Shown one piece after another: positions 49,013 to 60,230 of a DNA stretch of 64,000 bases (position 1 is the stretch's first letter; each line of letters opens with the position of its first letter). Both the position numbers and the translations under genes were made by a program. Source of the stretch: Avena insularis (taxonomy: Eukaryota; Streptophyta; Magnoliopsida; Poales; Poaceae); NCBI GenBank assembly GCA_023614405.1, contig CM042694.1, positions 94,843,285 through 94,907,284 of the forward strand, in the 5' to 3' direction. Under the pieces are notes generated by a model, which was not told the DNA's origin, ran no database searches, and saw only the letters and a list, made by a program, of their open reading frames with translations.

Positions 49013-50417
49013 AGTTTCTAAAACAATAATATTATCTAGAGTAAGAGTGTAAACATTCAAGTGGACTTGGATTCATACACAAATATACATATTATTCATA
49101 CAAAAATACACAAATGAAATTAAAACCCTATGGATGCTTGATCATTTTAAGCGAGTTCGAGGGTGAAACCCTAATCAGGATGAAACTATGTTGCCCAGAA
49201 CCCGCCCGCTTGACACCCTATCTATACTACTACTCCTCCATAATTACATGCCATCTTAGTTTCGAGTTTCCCGATGTTAGTGAGATGTGCAATGATACAC
49301 TATATTAAAAAAGACAAGCAAGACTGGTGGGGAAATGGTTGCTCCTATTGGACTGACGACATGGGGGAACTACTTCGTATCGCTTGTGACTGACCACGTC
49401 GGTGTGTTCTTAGGATGAAGATCATCTTCAATTTCGACACATTCGCACCAAATGGTTTTAATAGTTGGTGTTGATTTCAATAATCACCGACATATTGCGA
49501 CCAAAAAAAATTAAGTACTACACAAGTGCCAACAAATTGCGTTCATACCAAAATACACAAATAAATACACAAATGAGTCAGAGGTCCAATTTGTATACAA
49601 GTTTTAATCTATGCATGTAGTACAATTTATCGAGCAAACAAGTTTTAATCAGGATGATTCAGCAATCATACACGTGGCAGACACGTGGCGCTCGCCGGTG
49701 GGGTGACGTTGGTCTCGTCGGGCGGCGGTGCTCGTCGGACGGATGCGGCGGTCTCGTCGGGCGGCGGTGCTAGCGGGCTCGAAGCGGGCGCGGCGTCGGC
49801 GTTTAAGCGTGGCCTATGAGCTTGAAGCGGCGGCGGCAGCTCTGCAGGGAAAGAGAGCGAGGTGGTCAGTTAGGGTTTAGGCGTGGCCTATTATAATATC
49901 TTTGCTATAAGCTATTTTCTTTTTACTCCACATGCTTCTAATTCACATGTGCAAGGATTAAGGCCTCGTACGTTTTGTGGGGAATGAAACCAGACATGGA
50001 ATTGATCTAGGCTTAAATTGATTTGATACCGCACCATCACCAAATCCATGTTTCACTAATCCCTCCTAACCCCTCCAAAACAAACCTGTTTGTTTAAGCA
50101 ACCTAGATCGTCGGGGTCGATGTCACTACGTTCATCTCGCCCATCTTTGGCACCCTGGAATCGTTCCGAGGGTCAATTGGCGATTATTTATTTTCATCCC
50201 AAGACTATGTAAATAAAATGGATTGGCCAAACAAAAAAATACTATGCAGAAATAGACAAATACTCCATATTTCTCGAATTTTTGCCTCGGCGGGGAGGAT
50301 GATGTGGATTGGACCGTAACCCAAGTCAATCCCGGTCTTCTAGAGCCTAAACCAACGAGGCCTAAAGAACTGTGTTTATATAGTTGATATATTATGCAAA
50401 TATGTTCATATGTGTAA
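49013..50417. other. CACTA interior without recognised coding sequence
   Basis: Mostly AT-rich spacer upstream of the second gene. 49680-49860 is GC-rich and contains the unit GGTCTCGTCGGGCGGCGGTG twice. A short promoter-like region may lie here, but no clear TATA box is assignable. Confidence 0.4.
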
Positions 50418-50785
50418 TTAAAGGAGCGGCGTCTTGCGGTGGAAGGTGAGTCCACCGGTCTCCTCCATGCACAGCTCCTCCGCCTTGGTCCCCTCCGGCA
50501 GCGCCCAATCAAAGCCGCAGAGCATGCTGGCCAGGGCGAACTCCACGTTCATCAGCGCCATCGACCTGCCCGGGCACAGCCGCCCGGAGCGAGCAGCACC
50601 AGCTCGGATCTTGCCGTGCAGGTCCACCTCGCCGCCATGAACCTGTCCGGTCGAACTCCTCCGCCATCGCCCCAGCTTAGGTCCCTCCCGATGGCCCAGC
50701 GTTCACGCCATCCTCGTGCCCGTCGGCCGTCGAAGCCGCCAACGACGTGCTGTCGTCTCCAGCAGCAGCGCCGGGGAGCAGGAGG
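50418..50785 (-). pseudogene. Cytochrome P450 C-terminal fragment inside the CACTA
   Basis: The minus strand ends with a 69-codon frame that contains SGRLCPGRSMALMNVEFALA and then GFDWALPEGTKAEEL and ends FHRKTPLL. This is the haem-binding cysteine loop and C-terminus of a plant CYP71-clan P450. Upstream pieces in shifted frames fit the preceding region: GRD-like and W-G (about 50660-50690), RPDRFM (about 50630-50650) and EVDLHGK just before the haem loop. The F of FxxGxRxCxG is lost and at least two indels break the frame. It covers perhaps the last quarter of a P450, is flanked by CACTA sequence on both sides, and is best read as a captured host gene fragment. Confidence 0.8.
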
Positions 50786-51120
50786 AGGAGGAGGCCAGCG
50801 GGTGGCCTTGTCCGGAGGATCGGGGAGGCAGGCGCGGCCGAGCGGCGTTGGAGGGCTAAGCGCAGCGTCTAGGCGTCGAAGGAGCGGCGGAGCCCCACCG
50901 TGTTAGAGGGAGGGGAAGGATGCGGGGAAGAGAGGGTCGGGGGCGGCGGACCTCGAGCTCCGAAGCGGCGGCGGCGAGACGGCGGGTCGGGGGCGGCGAG
51001 ACGGCGGACCTCGAGCTCCGAAGCGGCGGCGCGAGCGGTCGGGCGGCCGATCTCTCGTGTTCGATCGATCGCTCGATGGGGAAGAAAGGAAGGGGAAGGT
51101 GAAATAAATACACCTCCTCC
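50786..51120. other. GC-rich CACTA spacer with an internal duplication
   Basis: The phrase GACCTCGAGCTCCGAAGCGG occurs twice (50950 and 51008), with GGCGAGACGGCG between. Open frames here are products of the GC-rich composition, with no domain. Confidence 0.5.
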
Positions 51121-51360
51121 CCTTAACACCGGTTCGTGGCTGGAACCGGTGTTAAAGGGGGGGCGTTTCCCGCGCGCATTTATTACCCCCACCTTTAACA
51201 CCGGTTCGTGGCTGGAACCGGTGTTAAAGGGGGGGCGTTTCCCGCGCGCATTTATTACCCCCCCCCTTTAACACCGGTTCGTGGCTGGAACCGGTGTTAA
51301 AGGGGGGGGTGCGCGCGGGAAACGAAATAAATGGCCCCCCCTTTAACACCGGTTCCTGGG
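51121..51360. repeat. Central array of CACTA-type CCGGT repeats
   Basis: Four units of the palindrome TAACACCGGTTCGTGGCTGG / AACCGGTGTTAAAGGGGGG follow each other, the first two with the same GCGTTTCCCGCGCGCATTTA spacer. They are the same motif family as the two element ends, yet lie in the middle of the element. Confidence 0.85.
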
Positions 51361-52215
51361 GAGGCATTTATTTCATGCATTAAAGGGGCATTTTTAATTA
51401 AAAAATATGATATGAATTTAGAAAATTCATATCTTTTTCATTTCAACTCAGAAAAATATGAATAATATATCATAATTTTCAGAAAAATAATATCTATCCA
51501 TTCATGTAAATCATTTTATATTTACTTTACATGAAAATTTTCAAAATAATTAAAACACTTACATATAAATTTTGATTATTCAATTCAAACAAAAATAAAT
51601 TGTTAAATCCTAAAACTTTGAACATAAGAAATATTAAGCATCTAAAAATGATTTTATTAGATCAAATCATATTTTAATGCCGCATCTTTGTATTAACATT
51701 TTGAATTGATTGGATATTTAAATGTCGCATCTTTGTATACACTTGAATCTCACCAAGCCTCGCTCAACTTGCATTGTTTTTGATAATATAGCATATTGTG
51801 AACCTAAAATGATTTTTGTAAAAATCATGATCATCGTATCATGTACTTGTAGTTCATATCGACCCACTTCCTGCCGATTCGGTAGGAATTTGTCTTCACC
51901 GGAGGTGGGCGGAAAGGTTTGAGATCTGTTGGTACATAAAGAACTGAAAATTAAGATACATGGCCAGATTAAGTAACAATCGGCTGAACTGGAACTAAAA
52001 ATTAAGATACATAAAAGAACTGAAAATTAAGATACATGGCGATTAAGTAACAATCGGCGAATTTGTTCGGAATGTTGGAGTGATTCAGTCATGCTCCTGC
52101 CTACACCTGTAATACTCGCCATCATTTGTAGTCGTCGGTCCCCGTAATTGAACCTCTAGAAATGCTGCGTGGGCTGGACTTGAGGGTAGCGCAGACGGGG
52201 TTAGAGTCGTGGCGG
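51361..52215. other. AT-rich CACTA interior
   Basis: AT-rich sequence without recognisable genes up to about 52080. A short repeat ATTAAGATACATGGC occurs at 51951 and 52028. Confidence 0.4.
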
Positions 52216-52217
52216 TG

Positions 52218-52580
52218 TCATAGCCATGGCGCTCTGGAGAGTCCGGAGCGCCACCATAGCCGGGCGGCCTCGTTGAAGTTAGGAGGAGGTGGGCCGTCCT
52301 CCTCGTGCCTGGCGAGCGCCCTCTCATGCCGATCCACGAAGAAGGCTTCCCAAGTAGGGAAATAGTCGGGATGCCATCTGGGATTCCTCCGCTGCTCCGG
52401 CGTGAGCTCGAAGTAGTAGTGGTTCGTGATGGCCATCCGGCGCGCCACACCTAGAGGGACAGGAGGAAGCACGCCTCCGGCCTTCGATCCAGCCGGCAGG
52501 GACCGATAGCCCGGCGGGCAGGGGTAGTTCGAGGAAAGCGCCTCCGCCTTCCTAGGGGTTAGTGCTACGGTGGAAGCCAT
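52218..52580 (-). CDS. Unassigned ORF with promoter inside the CACTA
   Basis: A minus-strand frame starting MASTVALTPRKAEALSSNYP continues with PCPPGYRSLPAGSKAG, RRMAITNHYYFELTPEQRR, PRWHPDYFPTWEAFFVDRHE and ARLWWR. GC-rich coding bias contrasts with neighbours. A TATA box (CTATATATATATATGTAGGG on minus, about 52648-52668) lies roughly 70-90 bases upstream. The Trp/Tyr/Arg-rich middle looks like a genuine protein, but I do not recognise the family. It may be a TE-associated accessory ORF or a captured gene. It lies beside a TTTAGTCCCGGTTGG / CCAACCGGGAC repeat characteristic of other CACTA elements. Confidence 0.5.
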   Translation of the reverse strand: MASTVALTPRKAEALSSNYPCPPGYRSLPAGSKAGGVLPPVPLGVARRMAITNHYYFELTPEQRRNPRWHPDYFPTWEAFFVDRHERALARHEEDGPPPPNFNEAARLWWRSGLSRAPWL

Positions 52581-52667
52581 GGGAAAGAGTGATGAGGTTG
52601 CAGATATGAGTCTAGAGATGTGCAATAACAATGGAGGCCAACCCCCTACATATATATATAGTGAACT

Positions 52668-52776
52668 AGCGGGAAGAACTGGAGGGAAGAACTGGCGGGA
52701 AGAAAAATGGCGGGAAGAAAAATGGCGGGAAGAAGAACTGGCGGGAAGAAAAATGGCGGGAAAAAATGGCGGGATG
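52668..52776. repeat. Tandem repeat GGCGGGAAGAAAAAT
   Basis: About seven imperfect units of 13-15 bp (GGCGGGAAGAANAATG and shortened forms). The array lies immediately upstream of the ORF at 52218-52580 and may affect its promoter. Confidence 0.8.
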
Positions 52777-52815
52777 AACCTTTAGTCCCGGTTGGAGACA
52801 CCAACCGGGACAAAA
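52777..52815. repeat. Inverted TTTAGTCCCGGTTGG repeat
   Basis: TTTAGTCCCGGTTGGAGACA with CACCAACCGGGACAAAA forms a hairpin of the subterminal type seen in a different CACTA family. It may be the scar of another element nested in this one. Confidence 0.6.
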
Positions 52816-52861
52816 CACGAGTCAGCACTAATAATAGGGGTGAGTGTCGACATTATTTCGT

Positions 52862-55800
52862 GCGGCCATTAAAAACATGAACTAGAGTTACATAATATGA
52901 GCATGAACTTCTTGGCATATGTCCTTACTTATGATCGCTTCAGACGTAACCATGGAGCATCTTCTTTACTTAACGGAATGCTTGGGTCAGTTTTCCTTTG
53001 TGAAGGGCGGAATTTCATCAAACTTATTATAATCTTGACATGTACATCTTGTCCTCGATTCCCACGATGTTTCTTTTCCTGAAAGAACTATGTGGCGCTT
53101 TGGCTCATCATATGATGTATTCGTTTGCATATTTTTTCTTTTTTTTTGATGCGGAGGACATGTCCTTCACATAGAAAACTGAGCCACATCATTGGCTAGG
53201 ACGAATGGTTCGTCTAAGTTCTTCATAAGATTGTTGAGATCCACCGTTGTCATTCCATTACTTCTTGTCTACCTCAACCCTCCTCCTGTTAGCTTGACCC
53301 ATTTGCATCGAAACAAGGGGACCTTAAAATTAGGTCCATTGTCAAGTTCCCATATCTCCTCTATGAACCCATAATACGTGGTCTTTTGCCCATTGTCTTC
53401 TGCTGCATCGGAGCGGACACCTTATTTTGGTTGGTGCTCTTTTTATCTTGGCCTATCGTGTAAAATGTATTCCCATTTATCTCGTACCCTTGGAAAGTAC
53501 ATACGATCGAAGATGGTGTCACAGCCAACAAGTATGACTGATCTAGCAATTGGTGTTATTAGTGAGAAGTCTTTGCAGCCAACCGCCAAAATTCGCCATG
53601 TGTTCACTTATAATCCATTCATCGATTGTCCCGAGTGTTTGAGGCGTATTAAATTCTTGTGTTCATTGATATCTGGGCGGGCAACCAAGATAGATCTTTG
53701 TAAAACCGTAGTGTGCTTGATTGAGAGAATGCGTCCCTACATATCATTGCTTTACATCCTAGGGTGCCTTTTCCACGCAGTCTCCCCTCATGTCGTGATT
53801 ACGGAACACCAATCGCCTTAAGGTCAGGAATAAAATCAACATAGAACTCAATGACCTCCTCATTACATAGCCCTTGGAGATGCTTCCTTCGGCCTAGCAC
53901 GGTTATGAACATATTTCTTTAAGACTCCATGTACCTCTCAAAGGGGAACATATTGTGTAGAAATACGGGACCGAGAATGGCAATCTCTTCTACTAGGTGA
54001 ACCGGGAGATGCGTCATAATATTGAAGAAGGATGGTGGGAACACCAACTCAAAGTCGACAAGACATTGGGCCACATCTGTTTGTAACCTGGTAGGCTTTC
54101 TGGATCGATTACCTTACGAGATATTGCATTGAGGAATGCACATAGCTTCACAATGGGTACTCGAACATTTTCAAGTAGAAGCCCCTCAATGCAATCGAAG
54201 CAATTGTGTCATAATCACGTGGCGATCATGAGACTTCAGGTTTTGGAATTTTTCTACGCCATATTTATTATTCCCTTTATATTCGACGAGAAGCGACGGG
54301 ACCTTGATCTCGCTCGGACATTCAAAAAGATTTCCTTCTCTGCTTTGGTAAGAGCGTGGGGCGGGAGTTAAGTGGCATCGTTTACCCTTCTCGTTCTCGG
54401 GATGCATAGGCTCTTGAGGGCCTTGGACATTGCTGGTCTGTCGTGCTTCCGGTGTATCTTTTGTCTTCCCATACACTCCTAGAAAGCCTAGCAGGTTCAC
54501 GCAAATATTCTTAAATCACGTGCATCACGTCGATTGAAGAGCGGACCTCTAAGACTTTCCAATAGGGTAGGTCCCAAAATATAGATTGCTTCTTCCACAT
54601 GGTAGCGTGTCCGGCATCGTCATTGAACAGATAGACTGCCGGGACCTTTTCCAAAGATTACTTGAGGTCCTTGACCATACCAAATACCTCCTCACCGGAC
54701 GGAGGACAGGCTTCCTCGGAGTTACGCGAGACGTTTGAAATGCTTGCCTTTCTTTCTTCTTGGATGCGAGTTGGAAGAAATCGGCGATACCCTAGGTACA
54801 CAACCTTCTTACATTTATCCAAATATACACTTTCAGTATCATCTAAACAGTGTGTGCATGCATTGTATCCCTTGTTTGTCATACTGAAATGTTACTAAGA
54901 GCAGGCCAATCATTGATGGTTACGAAAAGCAATGCTCGTAGGTCAAATGGCTCCCCTTTGTGCTCATCCACATACGTACACCTGGTTTGGCCCACAGCTG
55001 TAAAAGTTCTTCAACTAATGGCCTTAGGTACACATCAATGTCGTTGCGGGTTGCCTCGGGCCTTGGATGAGCACGGCATCATAATGAACTTCCTCTTCAT
55101 ACACAACCAAGGAGGAAGGTTATAGATACATAGGGTCATAGGCCAGGTCTTTGTGACTGCAGCTCTGCTCACCAAAAGGATTTATGTCGTACTTAGACCA
55201 AACCTTAAGTTCCTTGCGTCACGTGCGAAGTCCGGGTACTCTCGCTCGACTTTTCTCCACTGTGACCCATCGGCGGGGTGTCTCAACATCGCGTCTTTCT
55301 TCTGATCTTCCATGTGCCATCGCAACAACTTGGCATGCTCTTTATTTCGAAGAGCGTTTTAACCGTGGTATTATAGGAGCATACCACATAACCTTGGCGG
55401 AACCTTCTTCCTAGGGGCCTCGCCCTCAACATCGTCGAGGATCGTCTCGTCGATCTTATACCGATAGCGATTGCATACCGGCATGCATCCAAATTCTCGT
55501 ACTTCTCACATGATGAGGATGCGATCATTAATGCGGCATGTATCTTACACGTCTAATCCTAGAGGCGAGACAACCTTCTTTGCTTGGTATGTCTTGTCGG
55601 CAACTCATTATTTCTTGGAAGAAGATTCTTCATTTTACCAACAACTTTGAAAATCTTGTTTGTCAGTCACACCATTCTCTGCCTTCCATTGCAGCAAATC
55701 CAGTGTGGCACCTAGCTTTTTGTGGCCATCTTGGCAAGTTGGATACAACAATATTTTGTGATCCTTTAACATCTGCTCCAGCTTCTCCTTCTCCTTTTCA

Positions 55801-56207
55801 GTTTCACATTCTTCCTTTGCATCAGTAATGGCCCGACCAAGATCGTCATCAGCGGGCCCATCTGCTCCCTCTTGATCTTCATTATCTACCTCCGTTGCAT
55901 TATCATCATATTCAGGATACATATTATGATAGTTTTCTTCATCCTCTTCTTCTTCGTTGTCTTCCATCACAACCCCTTTTTCTCCGTGCTTGGTCCAACA
56001 ATTATAGCTGGGCATGAAACCGGATCGAAGCAGGTGGGCGTGAATGGTTCTGGTATTTGAGTAGTCTTTCTTGTTCTGACAGTGAACACACGGACAGCAC
56101 ATAAAACCATTGTGACCACGGTTTGCATTAGCCACAACGATGAAATTTTGGAGGCCCGTAATGTACTCGGAAGTGTGGCGGTCACCGTACATCCATTGCC
56201 GATTCAT
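52862..56207 (-). pseudogene. CACTA transposase (tnp2/TnpD type), decayed
   Basis: The start is MNRQWMYGDRHTSEYITGL, followed by the transposase-associated N-terminal domain with CCPCVHCQNKKDY and TIHAHLLRSGFMPSYN (zinc-binding-like CxxC..C pattern), then an acidic run at about residues 80-125. Downstream pieces in several frames match tnp2: KGYNACTHCLDDTESVYLDK (54658-54882), MNLLGFLGVYGKTKDTPEAR and FQNLKSHDRHVIMTQLL (54186-54500), SRHEGRLRGKGTLG near 53790, and QGYEINGNTFYTIGQDKKST (53361-53549). Order and spacing are those of a full-length gene, but stops and frameshifts recur about every 300-500 bases. Inactive. Confidence 0.85.
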
Positions 56208-56474
56208 CTGCATTAATATGTAATATATATCAAAAAATAATAGGGAGATGACCATTTATATATATAGTACATCAATGACACATGGAACTATAGTTGCCGA
56301 CCTCGACCGAGACGGAAAGAGCAACAAGAAAGCTTATTTTGAGCTCTCGGGCATTTCACCGAACACCTCTAGTGCATATGAAAAAAACACAAACTAGCAC
56401 TCTTCACACCCTCTTGCTAGGCTCCAAAATGTGAAAGAATGGAAGAGTGGGGTGTGGGTGGGCTGGGGTGGTGT

Positions 56475-56483
56475 CTTATATAG
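56475..56483 (-). promoter_or_regulatory. TATA box of the CACTA transposase gene
   Basis: CTATATAAG on the minus strand, about 270 bases upstream of the transposase start codon and just inside the right subterminal repeats. This is consistent with a transposon promoter at the 5' end. Confidence 0.5.
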
Positions 56484-56490
56484 CCCCCCC

Positions 56491-56600
56491 CTTTAACACC
56501 AGTTCATGCCACGAACCGGTGTTAAAGGGGGGGTGCGCGGGCCACTGCTGCAGGGACCTTTAACACCGGTTCGTGGCACGAACCGGTGTTAAAGGGGGGC
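56491..56600. repeat. CACTA right subterminal repeats
   Basis: Two palindromic units, TTTAACACCAGTTCATGCCA / ACGAACCGGTGTTAAAGG and TTTAACACCGGTTCGTGGCA / CGAACCGGTGTTAAAGG, of the family seen at the left end. Confidence 0.85.
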
Positions 56601-57134
56601 TCCTTTTTTGCCGCAGGGGCCACGCTGGTACGCCCCCCCCTTTTCGGGATCAACAAAAGACCTCGTTTCCACTAGTGGTGCAGCGGTTGCAATTTTTAAG
56701 AATCGGAATAAGCACAACATATTAATCATCCGTTCATTAACAAAAGAATATCAATCTCACATAGAAAATACCATAAAAAGGAATTATTACAAAAAATGAA
56801 ACGTACTTCTATCACATGCAAAAAGTAAAAATGATTCCCCACTTTAAAAACAGCAAACAACTCATCGCAGTTTTGCTTACAAATATGAAGCCGCCACACG
56901 TCGCGGTTGCAAGCTCTGCAAGAAAGCCGGTTGCAATCGGGAAAGACCTCTGTTGCAGCCACATTTGTAACTGGAAAATATCTCTGTTTCAACCCCACTT
57001 GCAGCTGAAAAAATCTCAGTTGTAACCCGATCTGCGACGGACGAAAGAACGAGGGTTCTCAGCTCAACCATTGCCAATAGAACATAAAGAAGAAAAGCCC
57101 AACTATGTATGAAAAGGGTTCGGTAGAAAACAAA

Positions 57135-57241
57135 TACTCCCTCCGATCCATATTACTTGTCATTGAAATGGATATATCTAGTACTAAAATATGTCTAGAT
57201 AAATCTATTTTAGCGACAAGTATTATGGATCGGAGGGAGTA
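57135..57241. mobile_element. Stowaway MITE, 107 bp
   Basis: TACTCCCTCCGATCCATATT pairs with ATTATGGATCGGAGGGAGTA; the arms continue inward through ACTTGTC / GACAAGT. Confidence 0.9.
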
Positions 57242-57449
57242 AAAAAGCCCAACCCATGTGCAAACTGGGCACTCGAGTAGGTAGAGATAGAAAATAACAG
57301 AAAGGCCCGAACGATTGACACGGCGCGAGGAAGAACAAACTTCTAACGAATCTTATAACGCTTAATAGATCGGACGGTTTACCCTAAAAAAAAGTAGATT
57401 GGACAGTTATCGATTTGAGTATGACGGAAGAGTCGTCTCAGCTAGCTGC

Positions 57450-57512
57450 TACTACCTCCGTTCCACAATATTAGTTTGCTAAAAATGTTTATATTGTGGA
57501 ACGGAGTTAGTA
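57450..57512. mobile_element. Short foldback MITE, 63 bp
   Basis: TACTACCTCCGTTCCACAAT pairs with ATTGTGGAACGGAGTTAGTA. Another Stowaway-type element with a very short centre. Confidence 0.8.
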
Positions 57513-57559
57513 TGACTTAGGGGTTCCGGAAAAAAAACTAGGATTACTATTCTCTCGAC

Positions 57560-58392
57560 AATACGTTATACTAGATCATGTAGGCGCGCGTTGCCGCGCC
57601 CGTTCATTAGAAAATTCATAGTTATGAAATGGCAAAATTCTGTTTTCCTTTGTCAATCTTCTTTCTCTCTCATTTAGGCTCCATAGAATTTTTTTAGGCA
57701 CATAATTTTTTTACACAAGATTCGTGGTGTTTTGTCTGTTGATAGGGGCCGTGCTACTAAAATATTTCATGATTTTCTAAATTGGAAAGTGAATATGAGT
57801 ACATCAAATAAATTGAGAATAGATTTAAATAGCATGAAGGAAATAATAGAAGCATGTCTCTTTGTAGGAGGAGTCACATTCATAGAATGTAAGCAGCTGA
57901 GCTAGAACAAGCAGAGAAATATATTTCTGATTTAGAAAAAATGACAATTATTATCTGAAGAAGATGGGTATTTCGTTTGGAAATAGAATCAACCTATCAG
58001 ACCACCATTAGACCTGAAATCTGCTATCGAGTGGGAGTAGCACGGACAGAAACTGAGGCAAGAGATTTTATAGGACATATAGGCAGTGTAGTAACGTACC
58101 ATCATCATCTGCCGCCGTCAATTTGTGCACCATGGCTGCCATTAGAGATTTGCAAGAACTAAAAAAATAACATGGTCATAAAGATCAATTAAGACCGGCG
58201 CATCAGGTCGCCATGAATGAGGAGGCGAGGGCAGGATCTGTACTGCATTCGCAGGAGAGATAGATGGCCGCTCTAGATCCTGGCATGCGTTCGAACGGAT
58301 CGAGAGGTGTGCATCTAGTCTCGGTCGGTTGAATCTCGATTGGAGTCTGCTGCATGCCCACTCTAGATTTCGGCCTACGGTCCAATCGATCA
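57560..58392. other. Intergenic DNA
   Basis: Contains GCGCGCGTTGCCGCGCCCGT at 57583, a motif found at the ends of some grass transposons. 58200-58392 already contains diverged pieces of the tandem unit that follows (GAGGTGTGCATCTAGTCT at 58302). No gene is supportable. Confidence 0.35.
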
Positions 58393-59130
58393 GGAGGTGT
58401 GCGTCTTGTCTAGATGGTTGAATTTACATTGGAGTCTGTCGCCGCATCGTTTGTCCTCTTCAATTTTTTTTCGGGTGGTTCCGTATGAGCAAGGAGACCC
58501 GGTTTCTATTGGAGACTGTTGCCGATGTGTCCTCTTCAAAAAAACATCCAGTGGTTCCGTACGAGGAGAACCGATTGTCGAAAGATGGAGTAGAGCGGGC
58601 CGAAATAGATAGACATTTCAGCTCAATTAAGCACAGAAAGGCTTTTTGATGTCCAGAGAAGCGTCCCTAAGGGATAATTTGGCCCACGCGGGAGCTGAGG
58701 ATCATCCAACGGCCAGAATGACGTGGGACGCGCGATTGGACGGCCAAAACTGCCCAGATCGAGAGGTGTGCATCTTGTCTGGGTGGTTGAATTTACATTG
58801 GAGTCTGCCGCCGCATCGTGTGTCCTCTTCAAAAAAAAATCGGGTGGTTCCGTATGAGCAAGGAGACCCGGTTTTCATTGGAGTCTGTTGCCGCATGTGT
58901 CCTCTTCAAAAAAAAATCTGGTGGTTCCGTACGAGGAGAACCGGTTGTCGAAAAGTGGAGTAGAGCGGACCGAAATAGATAGACATCCCAGCCCAATTAA
59001 GCATAGAAAGGCTTTTTGATGGCCAGATAAGCGTCCCTAAGGGATAATTTGGCCCACGCGGGAGCTAAGAATCATCCAACGGCTAGAATGACGTGGGGAG
59101 CGTGATCGGACGACCAAAACTGCCCAGTTC
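58393..59130. repeat. Tandem duplication, about 370-bp unit
   Basis: Two direct units, 58393-58762 and 58763-59130, each starting GAGGTGTGC.TCTTGTCT and ending CGGCCAAAACTGCCCAG or a close variant. Within each unit a 75-bp segment (TTGGAGTCTG..GCCGCA..TGTCCTCTTC) is itself repeated. Units differ by scattered substitutions. No coding potential beyond chance. Confidence 0.85.
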
Positions 59131-59318
59131 GTGGGAGGCCTCATTTTTAACTCGGTTTTAATATCCCTAATGTATAAGAAGTGAGGATAACTAACACACA
59201 ATTACGCGGGAGGCTGTACTAGTTGTAATGCTATAGGTACTATGTATATCGGATCATTATTATAAACGGTGCACTTATAGGGCTAACACATTTGTAATTC
59301 GTAGAGATAAGACAATTG

Positions 59319-60230
59319 AGTGAATGCAGAAGAATATTCAGTACATCACGAGACATGGCTCACTTGCCCCTTCGACCCCTCTCTTCACTCTACAGTAACT
59401 TGAGAGTCCTCCTCACCACACCGTGCCGCTCTGATGTCCTCTCCACCAGAATAGCCGCCCGGAGCTAGACCAGGAGCGGCGCCGGAGTAGATAGGTTCTC
59501 TTGTTGTTCTAGTATTAGCTGTTTACTATTCGTAGGTTGGCCTTGTGCTAGAGTTTGGCGATATGCCATGAGATGCGCGCTAGATTTCGTTGGCAAAATC
59601 CTGGGCTTGTTGATGGTGTTCCTCGCCATCGTGGCGCTTCGATTGGTGGAGCCAGATGCGGCGTCGACGACCCCTACCAGCGGCTTCATAAATAAGGCAT
59701 GTAGTCTCCGGGAACAGCGATTCCTAGACTCACCTCTGTCTTCTTATCTGACCGGGCATGGAGGCAAGGAGAGAAGAGGCTGTGTGCGAGCTCCGGGAGT
59801 TCAACCTTGGTAGCGACGGGAAGCTGCTGCTGCGACAAGGACGAGCTGTTCCACAGTGGTCCAAGGCGGGCCACCGATCTTCGATGCCAAAGGAAGGCAT
59901 CTACTGGCGCCATGGGTGCGTCTTTTCAACCTCCAACAACGGAGGCCCCTTCTCGATGGTGCGACGGAGGCATTCTTCGCCCTCTTCTTCCCAAGTGGTG
60001 TAGTCCCCGGTGAGTAAGACGGTGGCCGACGGCGGCAACCATCTCAGATCTTGAGTGGTGAGGCACAGGGACTCGATTGTGTTTTCAGAAATCTTTCTAA
60101 GGTCGCATGTGTGTGTTTCAAGGGCCTGTCTATAGTTTTTACTTTTCCTGAGACCCCTCATGTAATTTGTACCACTGCCCGGAATTAATGCAGCAATCTC
60201 GATCCTTCGGGACCTTTCCCGTTAAAAAAA
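59319..60230 (+). mobile_element. 912-bp retroposon with poly(A) and perfect 16-bp target duplication
   Basis: The insert is flanked by AGAGATAAGACAATTG at 59303-59318 and again at 60231-60246 with no mismatch. It ends GGGACCTTTCCCGTTAAAAAAA, a poly(A) tail, so it came in by target-primed reverse transcription (LINE machinery). No reverse-transcriptase motif is present, so it is a 5'-truncated LINE or, more likely, a retroposed transcript. It carries an 81-codon frame (59568-59813) starting MRCALDFVGKILGLLMVFLA with a hydrophobic segment near residues 11-25, which resembles a signal or anchor sequence. The frame's family is not recognised. The 3' half is GC-rich and then AT-rich near the tail. 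Confidence 0.8.

Larger units (their letters stand above)
44991..56677 (-). mobile_element. CACTA (En/Spm) DNA transposon, 11.7 kb, decayed
   Basis: The left tip is CACTACTGCAGG, the right tip reads CACTAGTGGAAACGAGG on the minus strand (7 of the first 8 bases equal). Both are flanked by the 3-bp duplication GTG (44988-44990 and 56678-56680). CCGGT-type subterminal inverted repeats (TTTAACACCGGTTCGTGG) lie inside both ends and again in the middle. Two gene remnants on the minus strand match CACTA products: a transposase (tnp2/TnpD type) and a second gene with plant transposase_24 and Ulp1-like parts. Frameshifts and stops in both suggest an immobile copy. Confidence 0.82.

Noticed and set aside
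50856..51271. Arg/Pro-rich and Gly-rich frames in the CACTA centre
   Set aside because: Composition artefacts of GC-rich spacer and CCGGT repeats.
51121..51360. Regular palindromic repeats with spacers, superficially like a CRISPR array
   Set aside because: Units are perfect hairpins with nearly identical spacers and recur at both ends of a CACTA element; this is plant transposon DNA with no cas genes.
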